Counted from the first letter of the stretch, positions 1 to 6,591 are shown. The stretch: DNA of 7,686 bases from Methanothrix sp. (GCA_012798025.1 JAAZNX010000223.1:1-7686), one strand, 5' to 3'. Numbers and translations are program-made. The notes: a model not told the origin generated them from the sequence alone.

Positions 1-416
1 ACATCCTCTGCAACTGTGGACCCTGCGCCGATCATGGCGTACTCCCCCACAGTTATGCCGCATACAAGTGTTGCGTTTGCCCCGATGCTCGCGCCCCTGC
101 AAACGAGCGTCGAAACCACGTGATCCTCATCCCATATGAAGGCGCGAGGGTAAAGGTCGTTGGTAAAGGTGGCCGAGGGGCCAATGAATACATCGTCCTC
201 TATGCGAACGCCCCTGTAGACTGAGACGAAATTCTGTATCTTCACATTGTCTCCGATCTCAGCGTCAATGTCTATGTAAACGCTCTTTCCTATATTGCAG
301 TTCTTGCCTATCTTGGAGCCCTTTCGTACATGAGCAAAGTGCCAGATCTTCGTGCCTTCTCCGATTGCCTCGCTCTCGACAACTGCTGTGGGGTGTGCAT
401 AATAGTGGCCACACAT
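1..416 (-). CDS. wbpD: WbpD-type UDP-sugar N-acetyltransferase, C-terminus off the left edge
   Basis: Translating the minus strand from the ATG at 416 gives 138 residues with no stop before the window edge. The family is usually about 190-200 residues, so roughly the last third is missing. The protein begins MCGHYYAHPTAVVE and shows a hexapeptide-repeat left-handed beta-helix fold (repeats such as IGKNCNIGKS, IGDNVKIQNF, IEDDVFIGPS, IGANATLVCG). It also carries KIWHFAHV, QNFVSVY and the FTNDLYPRAF segment typical of WbpD/WlbB proteins. In bacteria these acetylate the 3-amino group of UDP-2-acetamido-3-amino sugars from acetyl-CoA, in the cytosol. The ATG shares one base with the TGA stop of the upstream dehydrogenase, and an AGGAGG lies 11 nt upstream, so the gene is the fourth of an operon. 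Family assignment is confident. Whether the substrate is the glucose or the glucuronic acid form is not decidable here. Confidence 0.85.
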   Translation of the reverse strand, partial: MCGHYYAHPTAVVESEAIGEGTKIWHFAHVRKGSKIGKNCNIGKSVYIDIDAEIGDNVKIQNFVSVYRGVRIEDDVFIGPSATFTNDLYPRAFIWDEDHVVSTLVCRGASIGANATLVCGITVGEYAMIGAGSTVAED

Positions 417-1327
417 CACCTGAGTCCCCTCCTGATCTCATCGCAGATCACGAGGTTTTTCAGGGCTTCCTCAGGCGTGACTGGAAAATTCTTGCCACTT
501 CTGACCGAGTCAAGAAATGCCTTCAGTTCCACCTTCAGCGGCTCTAATTTATTTACCAAAACCTTATCTATGATGTTCTCCTGCATATACCGCTCGTTTT
601 CAAGGCCGTACTTCCCGGGTTTCCGATAGACATAGACCTCTTGAGTCATGAAATCTCCTTCCGTTGTGAAGTCTTTGGCCTCAACGTAAAAGGTTCTGAA
701 CTTCTTGGAGGATAGGCGGCTGGCTGAGATGCTGACCAACGAGTCGCAAAAGACCACCATGGCCTCGCAGACGTTCCTGGTTCCTGCGCTGTAAATCTTG
801 AAGTCCTCCTCGCCCTTGAAGAGCACATTGAAGACGATGTCGATGTCGTGGATCATGAGGTCCTCGACAACAGAAGCATCGGTGATGCGGCTAGATGTGG
901 GGTTGTGCCTCTTGATGGAGACGTAGTCCGGACGGCGTGCGATCTTCTTGATCTCTTCCACAATGGGGTTGAAACGCTCTATGTGTCCGACTCCTACTAC
1001 GATCTCTTTGCCCCTCAGGAGCCTCAAGAGCTCTTCTCCCTCCTTGACCGTCAGAGTTACTGGCTTTTCAATAAGACAGTTCACACCCGCGTCTAACGCC
1101 ATCTTTGCAGTCTCAAAGTGATATTTCGTAGGCACGCAGATGCTGACAGCGTCTACGGCCCCTAGAAGCTCTTTTGCAGAGCTGCAGATCGTTGCGAGCT
1201 CCTTGGCGCGCGCGGCGTTCTCTGCAATTGGATCGAAGACGTATACATTCCCCACCCCTTTCAATTCCGAGTAGATGCGCACATGGTTTTTGCCCATGGC
1301 CCCGACGCCGATAACTCCAACGTCCAT
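416..1327 (-). CDS. Gfo/Idh/MocA oxidoreductase, probable UDP-N-acetylglucosamine 3-dehydrogenase
   Basis: This is a 303-residue NAD(P)-dependent sugar dehydrogenase, a normal length for the family. An N-terminal Rossmann fold carries GVGAMG at residues 7-12. The family EKP motif, whose lysine is catalytic, is at 87-89, ERFNP at 117-121, and the EDLMIHDID segment (H160, D161, D163) lies in the C-terminal substrate domain. Archaeal relatives next to DegT aminotransferases oxidise the C3 hydroxyl of UDP-GlcNAc to the 3-keto sugar, which the aminotransferase then aminates; that role is inferred here from context. A GTG at 1333 would overlap the previous stop. The ATG at 1327 is preferred because GAGG sits 7 nt before it and only 2 nt separate it from the aminotransferase TGA. 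The protein could instead act on UDP-GlcNAc uronate, as WbpB does, or on another nucleotide sugar. Confidence 0.8.
   Translation of the reverse strand: MDVGVIGVGAMGKNHVRIYSELKGVGNVYVFDPIAENAARAKELATICSSAKELLGAVDAVSICVPTKYHFETAKMALDAGVNCLIEKPVTLTVKEGEELLRLLRGKEIVVGVGHIERFNPIVEEIKKIARRPDYVSIKRHNPTSSRITDASVVEDLMIHDIDIVFNVLFKGEEDFKIYSAGTRNVCEAMVVFCDSLVSISASRLSSKKFRTFYVEAKDFTTEGDFMTQEVYVYRKPGKYGLENERYMQENIIDKVLVNKLEPLKVELKAFLDSVRSGKNFPVTPEEALKNLVICDEIRRGLR
428..433 (-). promoter_or_regulatory. Ribosome binding site of the acetyltransferase gene
   Basis: AGGAGG, inside the 3' end of the dehydrogenase gene, lies 11 nt before the ATG at 416. This is slightly long spacing, but the match is strong, and together with the one-base gene overlap it suggests translational coupling. 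Confidence 0.5.
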
Positions 1328-1329
1328 GC

Positions 1330-2430
1330 TCACGCCTCAAAGCCGTTTATGGCGCTCACTATGTGTTCAAGATCTTCCTGATTCAAAGAGGGATGAACAG
1401 GCAGGCTCAGGACTCTGCGTGATATATCTTCGGATACGGGACACCTTACGTCGGCGTAGCCGAGCTCCCTGTAGAGCGGCTGCTCGTACACAGCTTTCGG
1501 GTAGTGCACTGCAGATCCGATGCCATTCGCCTGTAGGTATAAAATAAGCTCCTCCCGTTTTGCAGGAAAATCGTCCTCAACCTTAATCGCATACTGGTGA
1601 TAGACATGCCTAACGTTAGGGGCTCTGAAGGGCGTGGTGAGCCCCTTGATATTGATGTTTTTGTTGAGGAATTCGGCATTCCTGATCCTTTTGGCCGTGA
1701 AATCCTCCAGCCTCTTGAGCTGCACCAGGCCGATGGCTCCCTGTAGGTTCATCATGCGATAGTTGTAGCCCAATGTCACATGGTTGTACTTTCCGGTGTC
1801 TCCATGGTTTCGCATGAGGCGAAGCCTTGCTGCCAGGGCATCATCGTTCGTGGTTATCATCCCTCCCTCTCCTGTCGTCATATTCTTCGTCGGATAGAAT
1901 GAGAAGCAGCCTGTGCCAAAGCCGCCCACCTTCTTGCCTTCAAACTCAGCACCGTGGGCTTGGGCACAGTCCTCAATGAGTATCAGATCGTTGTCTTCAC
2001 AGATCTGTTGAACTGCTGACAGATCGAAGGGCTGGCCGTAGAGGTGAACTCCCACAACGGCTCGTGTTCGAGGAGTTATCTTCTCTTTTAAGTCCTCTGG
2101 ATCTATATTGAAGGTCCTGGGATCCACGTCTGCAAAAGTCGGCTTGAGGCCCTGGTAAAGGGCGCAGTTGGCTGTGGCGATAAATGTGAACGCTGGCGAG
2201 ATCACCTCATCCCCAGGACATAGGTCGAAGGCTTTTAGGGCCAGGTCAAGGGCTATGGTGCCGTTGCTCACAGCAATGGAGTGCTTTACACCAAGGTACT
2301 TTGAGAATTCCTCTTCAAACCGCAGGACATTCTCGCCCTGAGTGAGCATCCCTGACCTCAGCACATCTTCAGCGGCACGTATCTCCTCATCGCCAATAAC
2401 CGGTCTGGCTATGGGAATAATATCTCTCAT
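1330..2430 (-). CDS. DegT/DnrJ/EryC1 PLP-dependent nucleotide-sugar aminotransferase
   Basis: This 366-residue protein is a full-length fold-type I aminotransferase of the DegT/DnrJ/EryC1 (AHBA synthase) family. Visible signatures are the N-terminal IPIARPVIGDEE, the glycine turn at SNGTIALDLAL, IEDCAQAHGA with the PLP-pyridine aspartate D154, and SFYPTKNMTTGEGG with the Schiff-base lysine K182. HYPKAVYEQPLYR lies near the C-terminus. The enzyme should transfer an amino group, usually from glutamate, to a keto nucleotide sugar, here probably UDP-3-keto-GlcNAc made by the adjacent dehydrogenase. Upstream in-frame ATGs exist at 2460 and 2436. The ATG at 2430 is chosen because GGAG lies 6 nt before it and because homologues start close to the IPIARP motif. 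It is the second gene of the operon, 51 bp after the nucleotidyltransferase gene. WbpE and GnnB are functional analogues; the substrate is inferred. Confidence 0.88.
   Translation of the reverse strand: MRDIIPIARPVIGDEEIRAAEDVLRSGMLTQGENVLRFEEEFSKYLGVKHSIAVSNGTIALDLALKAFDLCPGDEVISPAFTFIATANCALYQGLKPTFADVDPRTFNIDPEDLKEKITPRTRAVVGVHLYGQPFDLSAVQQICEDNDLILIEDCAQAHGAEFEGKKVGGFGTGCFSFYPTKNMTTGEGGMITTNDDALAARLRLMRNHGDTGKYNHVTLGYNYRMMNLQGAIGLVQLKRLEDFTAKRIRNAEFLNKNINIKGLTTPFRAPNVRHVYHQYAIKVEDDFPAKREELILYLQANGIGSAVHYPKAVYEQPLYRELGYADVRCPVSEDISRRVLSLPVHPSLNQEDLEHIVSAINGFEA
1335..1338 (-). promoter_or_regulatory. Ribosome binding site fixing the dehydrogenase start
   Basis: GAGG, inside the last codons of the aminotransferase gene, is 7 nt before the ATG at 1327 but only 1 nt before the GTG at 1333. 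It therefore supports the ATG. Confidence 0.6.
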
Positions 2431-2436
2431 TGACAT

Positions 2437-2440
2437 CTCC
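2437..2440 (-). promoter_or_regulatory. Ribosome binding site fixing the aminotransferase start
   Basis: GGAG lies 6 nt before the ATG at 2430. It directly abuts the in-frame ATG at 2436, which rules that codon out. No comparable site precedes the ATG at 2460. Confidence 0.6.
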
Positions 2441-2481
2441 GTTATACGTTTTCTATTCATTGAAAAGCCTTATTGTAAACT

Positions 2482-3696
2482 TCAGCAATTATGTCGCTCC
2501 TTCTGAGAGACTACCAGTCCCTTCAGCACGGCAGCCGGAAGCCCCCAGTACCCTGACTCTATGACTGTGCCTGTGTAAATGGTAGTATGAATTCCCGTAC
2601 TGACTGCGTCGCCGATAATCGCACCAAGCTTACGCCTTCCGCTATCCACCCTATCGCCCTTGATGAATGACTTGACAGTGGCCTTGTCGTGCCGCAAGTT
2701 TGAGCATATGGTTCCGGCTCCGAAGTTGCAGCACAGTCCGATGACGCTGTCGCCGACGTAAGATAGATGTCCGATCTTGGTGCCATCGAAAATAGCGCTG
2801 TTTTTTACCTCTACTGCATTGCCTATTCGCACGTCGTTTCCGATGCATGTGTATGGTCGGATATAGCAGTTCGGGCCGATTTTGCAGTTATCGCCGATGA
2901 TAACAGGCCCTTCAATGTACGCGCCTGCCATGATCTTCGTGTTTTTGCCCACGGACACCTTGCCTTTCAGGGTCGCGCCCGGCTCGACATCTCCCTGGAT
3001 ACAAGCCACCATCTCCTTGAGAAGGATCTCGTTGGCTTCAAGGATGTCCCATGGTCTGCCGATCTCCAGCCAGCTGGAGAGCAGGACGATTTTGAGCTTT
3101 TCTTTGGCTGCGAGCAGGTTCAATCCATCTGTCAGCTCGTACTCGCCGCGCGCAGAGATGGGCGCAGAACGCAGGGCATCGAAGATGCTCCTTGGAAAAA
3201 GATAGATGCCTGCATTGGCCAGGTTCGAGGGGGGCTTCGGGCTCTTCTCAATTACAGATTTGAAGTATCCATTCTCCTCCAAAAAGACGCCATATCTCTT
3301 CGGATCGTCGACTTTGATGGCAGATACGGCTGCTTCTTGGGCGATTATCTCCTTCAAAGACCGAACATCTAAAAGCACATCACCATTCAAAACGAGGAAC
3401 CTGTCGGCTGCCTTGCTCTCGGCTGTCATCAGGGCATGACCTGTGCCAAGCTGCTTCTCCTGGACTGCATACTCTATTTTCACGCCAAGACGGCTGCCGT
3501 CACCGAAATGCGATCTTACTGTATTAGCACCGTAGCCCACTACCAATACGAAATTCTCTATTCCAGCAGCATGCGCCCTGACGATGATATGCTCCAGAAG
3601 TGGTTTGCCGGCCACTGGAAGCATGACTTTGGGCAGGGTTTTGGTCAGAGGCCGCATCCTGCTGCCTTCGCCCGCGGCCAGAACTATTGCTTGCAT
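2482..3696 (-). CDS. glmU: Archaeal GlmU-like bifunctional sugar-1-phosphate nucleotidylyltransferase/acetyltransferase
   Basis: This 404-residue, two-domain protein is the usual length for archaeal fused enzymes. Residues 1 to about 230 form a nucleotidyltransferase with the signature LAAGEGSRMRPLT, the following PKVMLPVAGKP, GTGHA at 84-88 and the metal-binding NGD at 104-106. Residues from about 236 to 390 form a hexapeptide left-handed beta-helix ending in the acetyltransferase region. In that region H310, Y313, N333 and K342 line up, from memory, with residues implicated in the Sulfolobus enzyme ST0452. The expected role is acetylation of glucosamine-1-phosphate followed by uridylylation to UDP-GlcNAc; related proteins also use glucose-1-phosphate with dTTP or UTP. 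It is the first gene of the sugar operon and should feed the three enzymes that follow. The ATG at 3696 is the first plausible start, with a GGTAATC sequence just upstream and a TATA-like element about 40 bp upstream. Nucleotide and sugar preference cannot be read from the sequence. Confidence 0.88.
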   Translation of the reverse strand: MQAIVLAAGEGSRMRPLTKTLPKVMLPVAGKPLLEHIIVRAHAAGIENFVLVVGYGANTVRSHFGDGSRLGVKIEYAVQEKQLGTGHALMTAESKAADRFLVLNGDVLLDVRSLKEIIAQEAAVSAIKVDDPKRYGVFLEENGYFKSVIEKSPKPPSNLANAGIYLFPRSIFDALRSAPISARGEYELTDGLNLLAAKEKLKIVLLSSWLEIGRPWDILEANEILLKEMVACIQGDVEPGATLKGKVSVGKNTKIMAGAYIEGPVIIGDNCKIGPNCYIRPYTCIGNDVRIGNAVEVKNSAIFDGTKIGHLSYVGDSVIGLCCNFGAGTICSNLRHDKATVKSFIKGDRVDSGRRKLGAIIGDAVSTGIHTTIYTGTVIESGYWGLPAAVLKGLVVSQKERHNC

Positions 3697-3732
3697 GGTG
3701 ATTACCAGTTTTTTCCTTGGGTGCGTTGTGGA

Positions 3733-3747
3733 ATAAATATGCTTTGT
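3733..3747 (-). promoter_or_regulatory. Probable TATA/BRE promoter of the nucleotide-sugar operon
   Basis: On the minus strand ACAAAGC is followed by ATATTTAT (3740-3733), resembling an archaeal BRE plus TATA box. With the usual spacing of about 26 bp from TATA centre to transcription start, initiation would fall near 3711. That gives a leader of about 14 nt before the ATG at 3696. The element is predicted by eye only. Confidence 0.5.
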
Positions 3748-3756
3748 AAAGAAACC

Positions 3757-3771
3757 GAAAAGGCTTTAGAG
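3757..3771 (+). promoter_or_regulatory. Probable BRE/TATA promoter of the winged-helix gene, leaderless geometry
   Basis: CGAAA (3757-3761, BRE-like) followed by CTTTAGAG (3764-3771, TATA-like) fits the archaeal BRE-TATA layout. The TATA centre at about 3767.5 plus 26 bp lands at 3793-3794, the first base of the ATG. A leaderless mRNA is therefore predicted. Fittingly, no good Shine-Dalgarno sequence is seen; GGAAG at 3781-3785 is the nearest. A weaker alternative TATA-like ATAAATAT lies at 3733-3740 and overlaps the opposite promoter. Confidence 0.45.
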
Positions 3772-3793
3772 TAGCATACAGGAAGTACGTGCA

Positions 3794-4417
3794 ATGTTGG
3801 ACGAGTTCGCCCGCTACTGCGCCCTGCAGCGTGACCAGTCGATGCTGGCTTCTCTTCTGGTCTACCTAAAGCGAAAGGGTGGCTTTGTGCAGCTCAATTT
3901 GATCTGGCGGGAGCTGGGGCCAAAGAGCGGGGGGCCTTTCTGGAACCAGACCACGCTCGTGAACAAGCTGGATAAATTGGAGCGCCTGGGTGTGGTCATC
4001 AAGGAGCGCAGGATACTGCCTTCGGCGCGCGCCGAGGCCAAAAAGAAGACCAATACCTTCTATCGTCTGAACCCTGCAACGCCTATTTATCCTTATATCT
4101 TTGGCATGCTATTGATCTACAAGCAGGAGCCCGACAAATACTCCTCTGAGCTGGTGGAAAAACCCCTGGATCATTTATGCAGGCTTGCCGGAAGGTCCAC
4201 TGACAATGATCCTCTTGTGGGAAGAGAGCTTGCAGTGGCCATGGAGTTGATCGGCGAGGTATTTTCGGTTGGTGAAGACGAGGTTAAGAGGATGATAATG
4301 GAGCGAATGGCTCGCAGGGGTATTATCAAGGGTAGAAAAATGAATCCGAGCGAGAATTCCAAAAAAGACAGTGATGGCGATAATATGAAACCCAATGGCA
4401 GGGAGAGGGCAAATTAG
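3794..4417 (+). CDS. Winged-helix DNA-binding protein of unknown target
   Basis: I do not recognise a named family for this 207-residue protein. Residues 16-95 read as a winged helix-turn-helix: helix QSMLASLLVYLKRKG, helix QLNLIWRELG, a glycine-rich turn (PKSGGPFW), recognition helix NQTTLVNKLDKLERLGVV, then a basic wing (IKERRILPSARAEAKKK) ending in the strand NTFYRLNP. Residues 97-180 are mixed and partly helical (YIFGMLLIYKQEP, GRELAVAMELIGEVF, DEVKRMIMERMARRGI) and may be a dimerisation or sensing domain. The last 25 or so residues are polar, low-complexity and probably disordered. There is no membrane segment and no cysteine metal site. The gene is divergent from the sugar operon with a 97-bp shared gap, a layout often seen for local regulators. 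It converges with the AOR gene, overlapping it by 4 bp. Control of the sugar operon, the AOR genes or itself is inference only. Confidence 0.75.
   Translation: MLDEFARYCALQRDQSMLASLLVYLKRKGGFVQLNLIWRELGPKSGGPFWNQTTLVNKLDKLERLGVVIKERRILPSARAEAKKKTNTFYRLNPATPIYPYIFGMLLIYKQEPDKYSSELVEKPLDHLCRLAGRSTDNDPLVGRELAVAMELIGEVFSVGEDEVKRMIMERMARRGIIKGRKMNPSENSKKDSDGDNMKPNGRERAN
4336..4366 (-). terminator. Candidate T-tract terminator for the ferredoxin-AOR operon, inside the convergent gene
   Basis: Downstream of the AOR stop, the minus strand carries T6 (4366-4361) and T5 (4340-4336). Archaeal transcription commonly ends at such U-rich tracts without a strong hairpin. They lie within the A-rich codons of the polar tail of the plus-strand gene, because the two genes leave no intergenic space. 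Confidence 0.35.
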
Positions 4418-6156
4418 CCCGGCCCCCATCCTCTCTTCTTCTTGTATTGTCGCAGCATATCCTCCACCGTCTCCGGCGCCACAATTCCCAGGGTGGAGAC
4501 GGTCTCGTAGAACCTCTTGGGAATATACGCATGCGAAAGGTCAAACCCCTCCTGAATTTTGAATTTATATTTCTCTTCGAAGATCTTCCTTCCAAGGATT
4601 TGCAGGTCGTCCTTTGTCTTTTCGATGCCAACAGCTCCCAATGCATCGATGATGTTTTCCTCGGTGTAAACTCCACGGGCAAATAGGCATCCCACGAGGC
4701 TGTTGAACACCCCGCGACTGTTGTCCTCCTTGATGATCTCGTCCACCATCATCTCCGGATCCATCGATCTCTTGGCAGCCTTCTGGTCGATGCTGTATCC
4801 GGCGTTGTCCAGGTGTGAGTGTCGCACTCCCACGAGCTGGCCCACGATTGACGCGGGGCCGGTGTGGTAGCCTGAGACCTCGTTCTTGCCAAGGGCCATC
4901 GCGAATTCACGGCCCCCATATTTCGTGGCTGCATAATCCACGCCCATAGCCAGGGCAAAGTAGAACTCATTGGGAGGCTTGACGATGCTCTCCAGTGCTC
5001 TTGAATAGCCTTCCACATTGTTCCATTGGAAGGGGATGTCCAGGGTCTCTTTGGTTGTGATGAGCCCCCTCTCCATGGCCTCTGTAGCCCAGGAAAGAAC
5101 CACACCAGCGGATATCACATCCATGCCCATTCTCTCGCAGACATCTATCAACCTCAGTATACCCTCTGCTGTGGAGACTCCCAGGTTTGAGCCCAGAGAA
5201 TAGATGGGCTCGTAGTCGTAAGAGACCTTCCTCAGCTCGAACTCGTGGTGTGTAGAGAAGGCAGACTTTAAAGCTGCGATATGCACGCAACCTATGGGAC
5301 ACCCGGCACAGGAGAGACGACGGAAGAGGTAGTTATCCGCAAACATCTCGCCGCTGATATTCTCGCCTTCGGAAAAGCTGGATAGAAGGAAGTTCTTGGT
5401 AGGCAGGCCTTTTAGCCAGTTGAGCACATTGATGTTTACAGATGTTCCGATATCGTGATACTTCTCCATCACATCCGTCTTCACAGTGGTGCTGTAGAGC
5501 CGGCTGTAAACCTCACGATACCTCCTGGCGTCGGGGACATCGGCATGCTCCGTCCCTGAGACCACCAGCGCCTTGAGCATCTTCGAGCCGAAGACTGCGC
5601 CAAGTCCCAGGCGTCCGAAGTGCCTGTATGTATCCACGACAACGCCCGCAAAGCGAACAAGCTTTTCTCCTGCGGGTCCTATGCGAATTATGCTTCTCCG
5701 GCCAACGCCGGTCTCGTGCTCGCGCAGGATAATCCCTGTGGTCGGGGCATCAATGCCCCAAATTGATGTGGCATCCTTGATCTTGACGTCGGCATCGTTG
5801 ATGGAGATATACGTAGGCCTCTCTGCTCTGCCGCGGATCACTACGGCCTCATGCCCTGCGAACCTCAGGGCCAGGGAAAGCCTTCCCCCTGCGTAGGACT
5901 CGCCCAATTCTCCAGTCAGTGGCGATTTGAAGGTCGCCACGGTCTTGGTGGCCACGGGAAAGAACCCGTTGAGTGGTCCTATACTAAGAATTATGGGCGC
6001 CTGAGGCGAAAGAGGATCGGTGCCCGCGGGACATTCCTCCTGCAGCAGCTTTATTCCTACACCAGTGCCACCCATCCAATCTTCGAAGAGATCCTGTCTC
6101 TCCTCGATCCAGGACTCTGTGCTGGATAGATCGATGTACAGAACTTTTCGCAGCAT
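4414..6156 (-). CDS. aor: Aldehyde:ferredoxin oxidoreductase (AOR) family tungsten-pterin subunit
   Basis: This 580-residue protein is close to the usual length of about 600. The N-terminal domain runs from LRKVLYIDLS through GPLNGFFPVATKTVATFKSPLTG to GRLGLGAVFGSKMLKALVV, typical of the AOR N domain that cradles the bis-pterin. The [4Fe-4S] ligands are visible as CAGCPIGC (C283, C286, C290) plus C490. E316 in YDYEPIYSLG and H446/H448 in GVRHSHLDNAGYS occupy the places of the active-site Glu and His of the Pyrococcus AOR. ERMGMD (341-346) matches the first pterin motif DxxGLD, but the usual DxxGLC before the last cysteine reads NSLVGC. The reaction is likely aldehyde oxidation to carboxylate, or the reverse, with electrons passing to the ferredoxin subunit encoded 12 bp upstream. 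The substrate is unknown. ATG 6156 has GGGGG 8 nt upstream and a GAGG closer in. Membership of the family is firm; substrate and the choice of W over Mo are not. Confidence 0.9.
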   Translation of the reverse strand: MLRKVLYIDLSSTESWIEERQDLFEDWMGGTGVGIKLLQEECPAGTDPLSPQAPIILSIGPLNGFFPVATKTVATFKSPLTGELGESYAGGRLSLALRFAGHEAVVIRGRAERPTYISINDADVKIKDATSIWGIDAPTTGIILREHETGVGRRSIIRIGPAGEKLVRFAGVVVDTYRHFGRLGLGAVFGSKMLKALVVSGTEHADVPDARRYREVYSRLYSTTVKTDVMEKYHDIGTSVNINVLNWLKGLPTKNFLLSSFSEGENISGEMFADNYLFRRLSCAGCPIGCVHIAALKSAFSTHHEFELRKVSYDYEPIYSLGSNLGVSTAEGILRLIDVCERMGMDVISAGVVLSWATEAMERGLITTKETLDIPFQWNNVEGYSRALESIVKPPNEFYFALAMGVDYAATKYGGREFAMALGKNEVSGYHTGPASIVGQLVGVRHSHLDNAGYSIDQKAAKRSMDPEMMVDEIIKEDNSRGVFNSLVGCLFARGVYTEENIIDALGAVGIEKTKDDLQILGRKIFEEKYKFKIQEGFDLSHAYIPKRFYETVSTLGIVAPETVEDMLRQYKKKRGWGPG

Positions 6157-6168
6157 TTCCTCTACCCC

Positions 6169-6591
6169 CTAGGCAGGTACCTCTTCAAGCCTCAGCACAT
6201 CATGTGGACAGAAAGCCACGCACGCTCCACAGTGTATGCATTTAATGGGCTTGGCATCTTTTCCCATGGTGATGGCGCCGACCAAGCAGGCCTTTTCGCA
6301 ACTGCCGCAGCCTGTGCAGAGATCCTTGTGAAATACCACGCGTCCGTCAGGCCTCTGTTCCAGGGCACCCACAGGGCAGGCTCTGGCACAAGGAGCGTCA
6401 TTGCAGCCACGGCATGCAACCACACGAAAGTCGCCTTCAATTCCACCCTGCGTCTGGACTTTAATGGCGCTGTTTTGCAGCGAGACTGTGCCTGTGCGAG
6501 TCCTGCTGCAGGCGAACATGCAGCCCAGGCAGCCGATGCAGCGCTCGGGGTGGGCGACCTTCAGGCGGCGGCGCTTTTTTTGCTCTTTCAT
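6169..6591 (-). CDS. Four-[4Fe-4S] ferredoxin-type electron-transfer subunit (HycB/DmsB/YdhY-like)
   Basis: Numbered from the ATG at 6591, this is a 140-residue protein with sixteen cysteines in four groups: 18-21-24-28, 60-63-68-72, 92-95-98-102 and 118-121-124-128. The second group has the longer CRGCNDAPCARACP spacing typical of DmsB/HycB-type dicluster proteins. All four [4Fe-4S] sites look intact. Proteins of this kind accompany AOR-family enzymes as a small subunit (WOR5 of Pyrococcus, AorA of denitrifiers, E. coli YdhY beside YdhV). It should therefore pass electrons from the AOR cofactor to a soluble acceptor. There is no Tat or Sec signal, so it is cytosolic. The frame is open to a GTG at 6654 with further ATGs at 6633 and 6621. 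ATG 6591 is preferred because GAGG sits 5 nt upstream and the basic KEQKKRRR stretch leads straight into the first cluster. The start remains uncertain. Confidence 0.87.
   Translation of the reverse strand: MKEQKKRRRLKVAHPERCIGCLGCMFACSRTRTGTVSLQNSAIKVQTQGGIEGDFRVVACRGCNDAPCARACPVGALEQRPDGRVVFHKDLCTGCGSCEKACLVGAITMGKDAKPIKCIHCGACVAFCPHDVLRLEEVPA

Noticed and set aside
330..629. Plus-strand 99-codon open frame
   Set aside because: It spans the junction of the acetyltransferase and dehydrogenase genes in antisense; both of those frames are clearly coding.
2767..3372. Plus-strand 201-codon open frame opposite the nucleotidyltransferase gene
   Set aside because: It lies wholly antisense to a well-supported conserved gene and its translation shows no recognisable domain.
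3741..3769. Direct repeat GCTTT at 3741 and 3763 with 22-bp spacing
   Set aside because: Only five bases match exactly in an AT-rich promoter region, which is too short to separate from chance.
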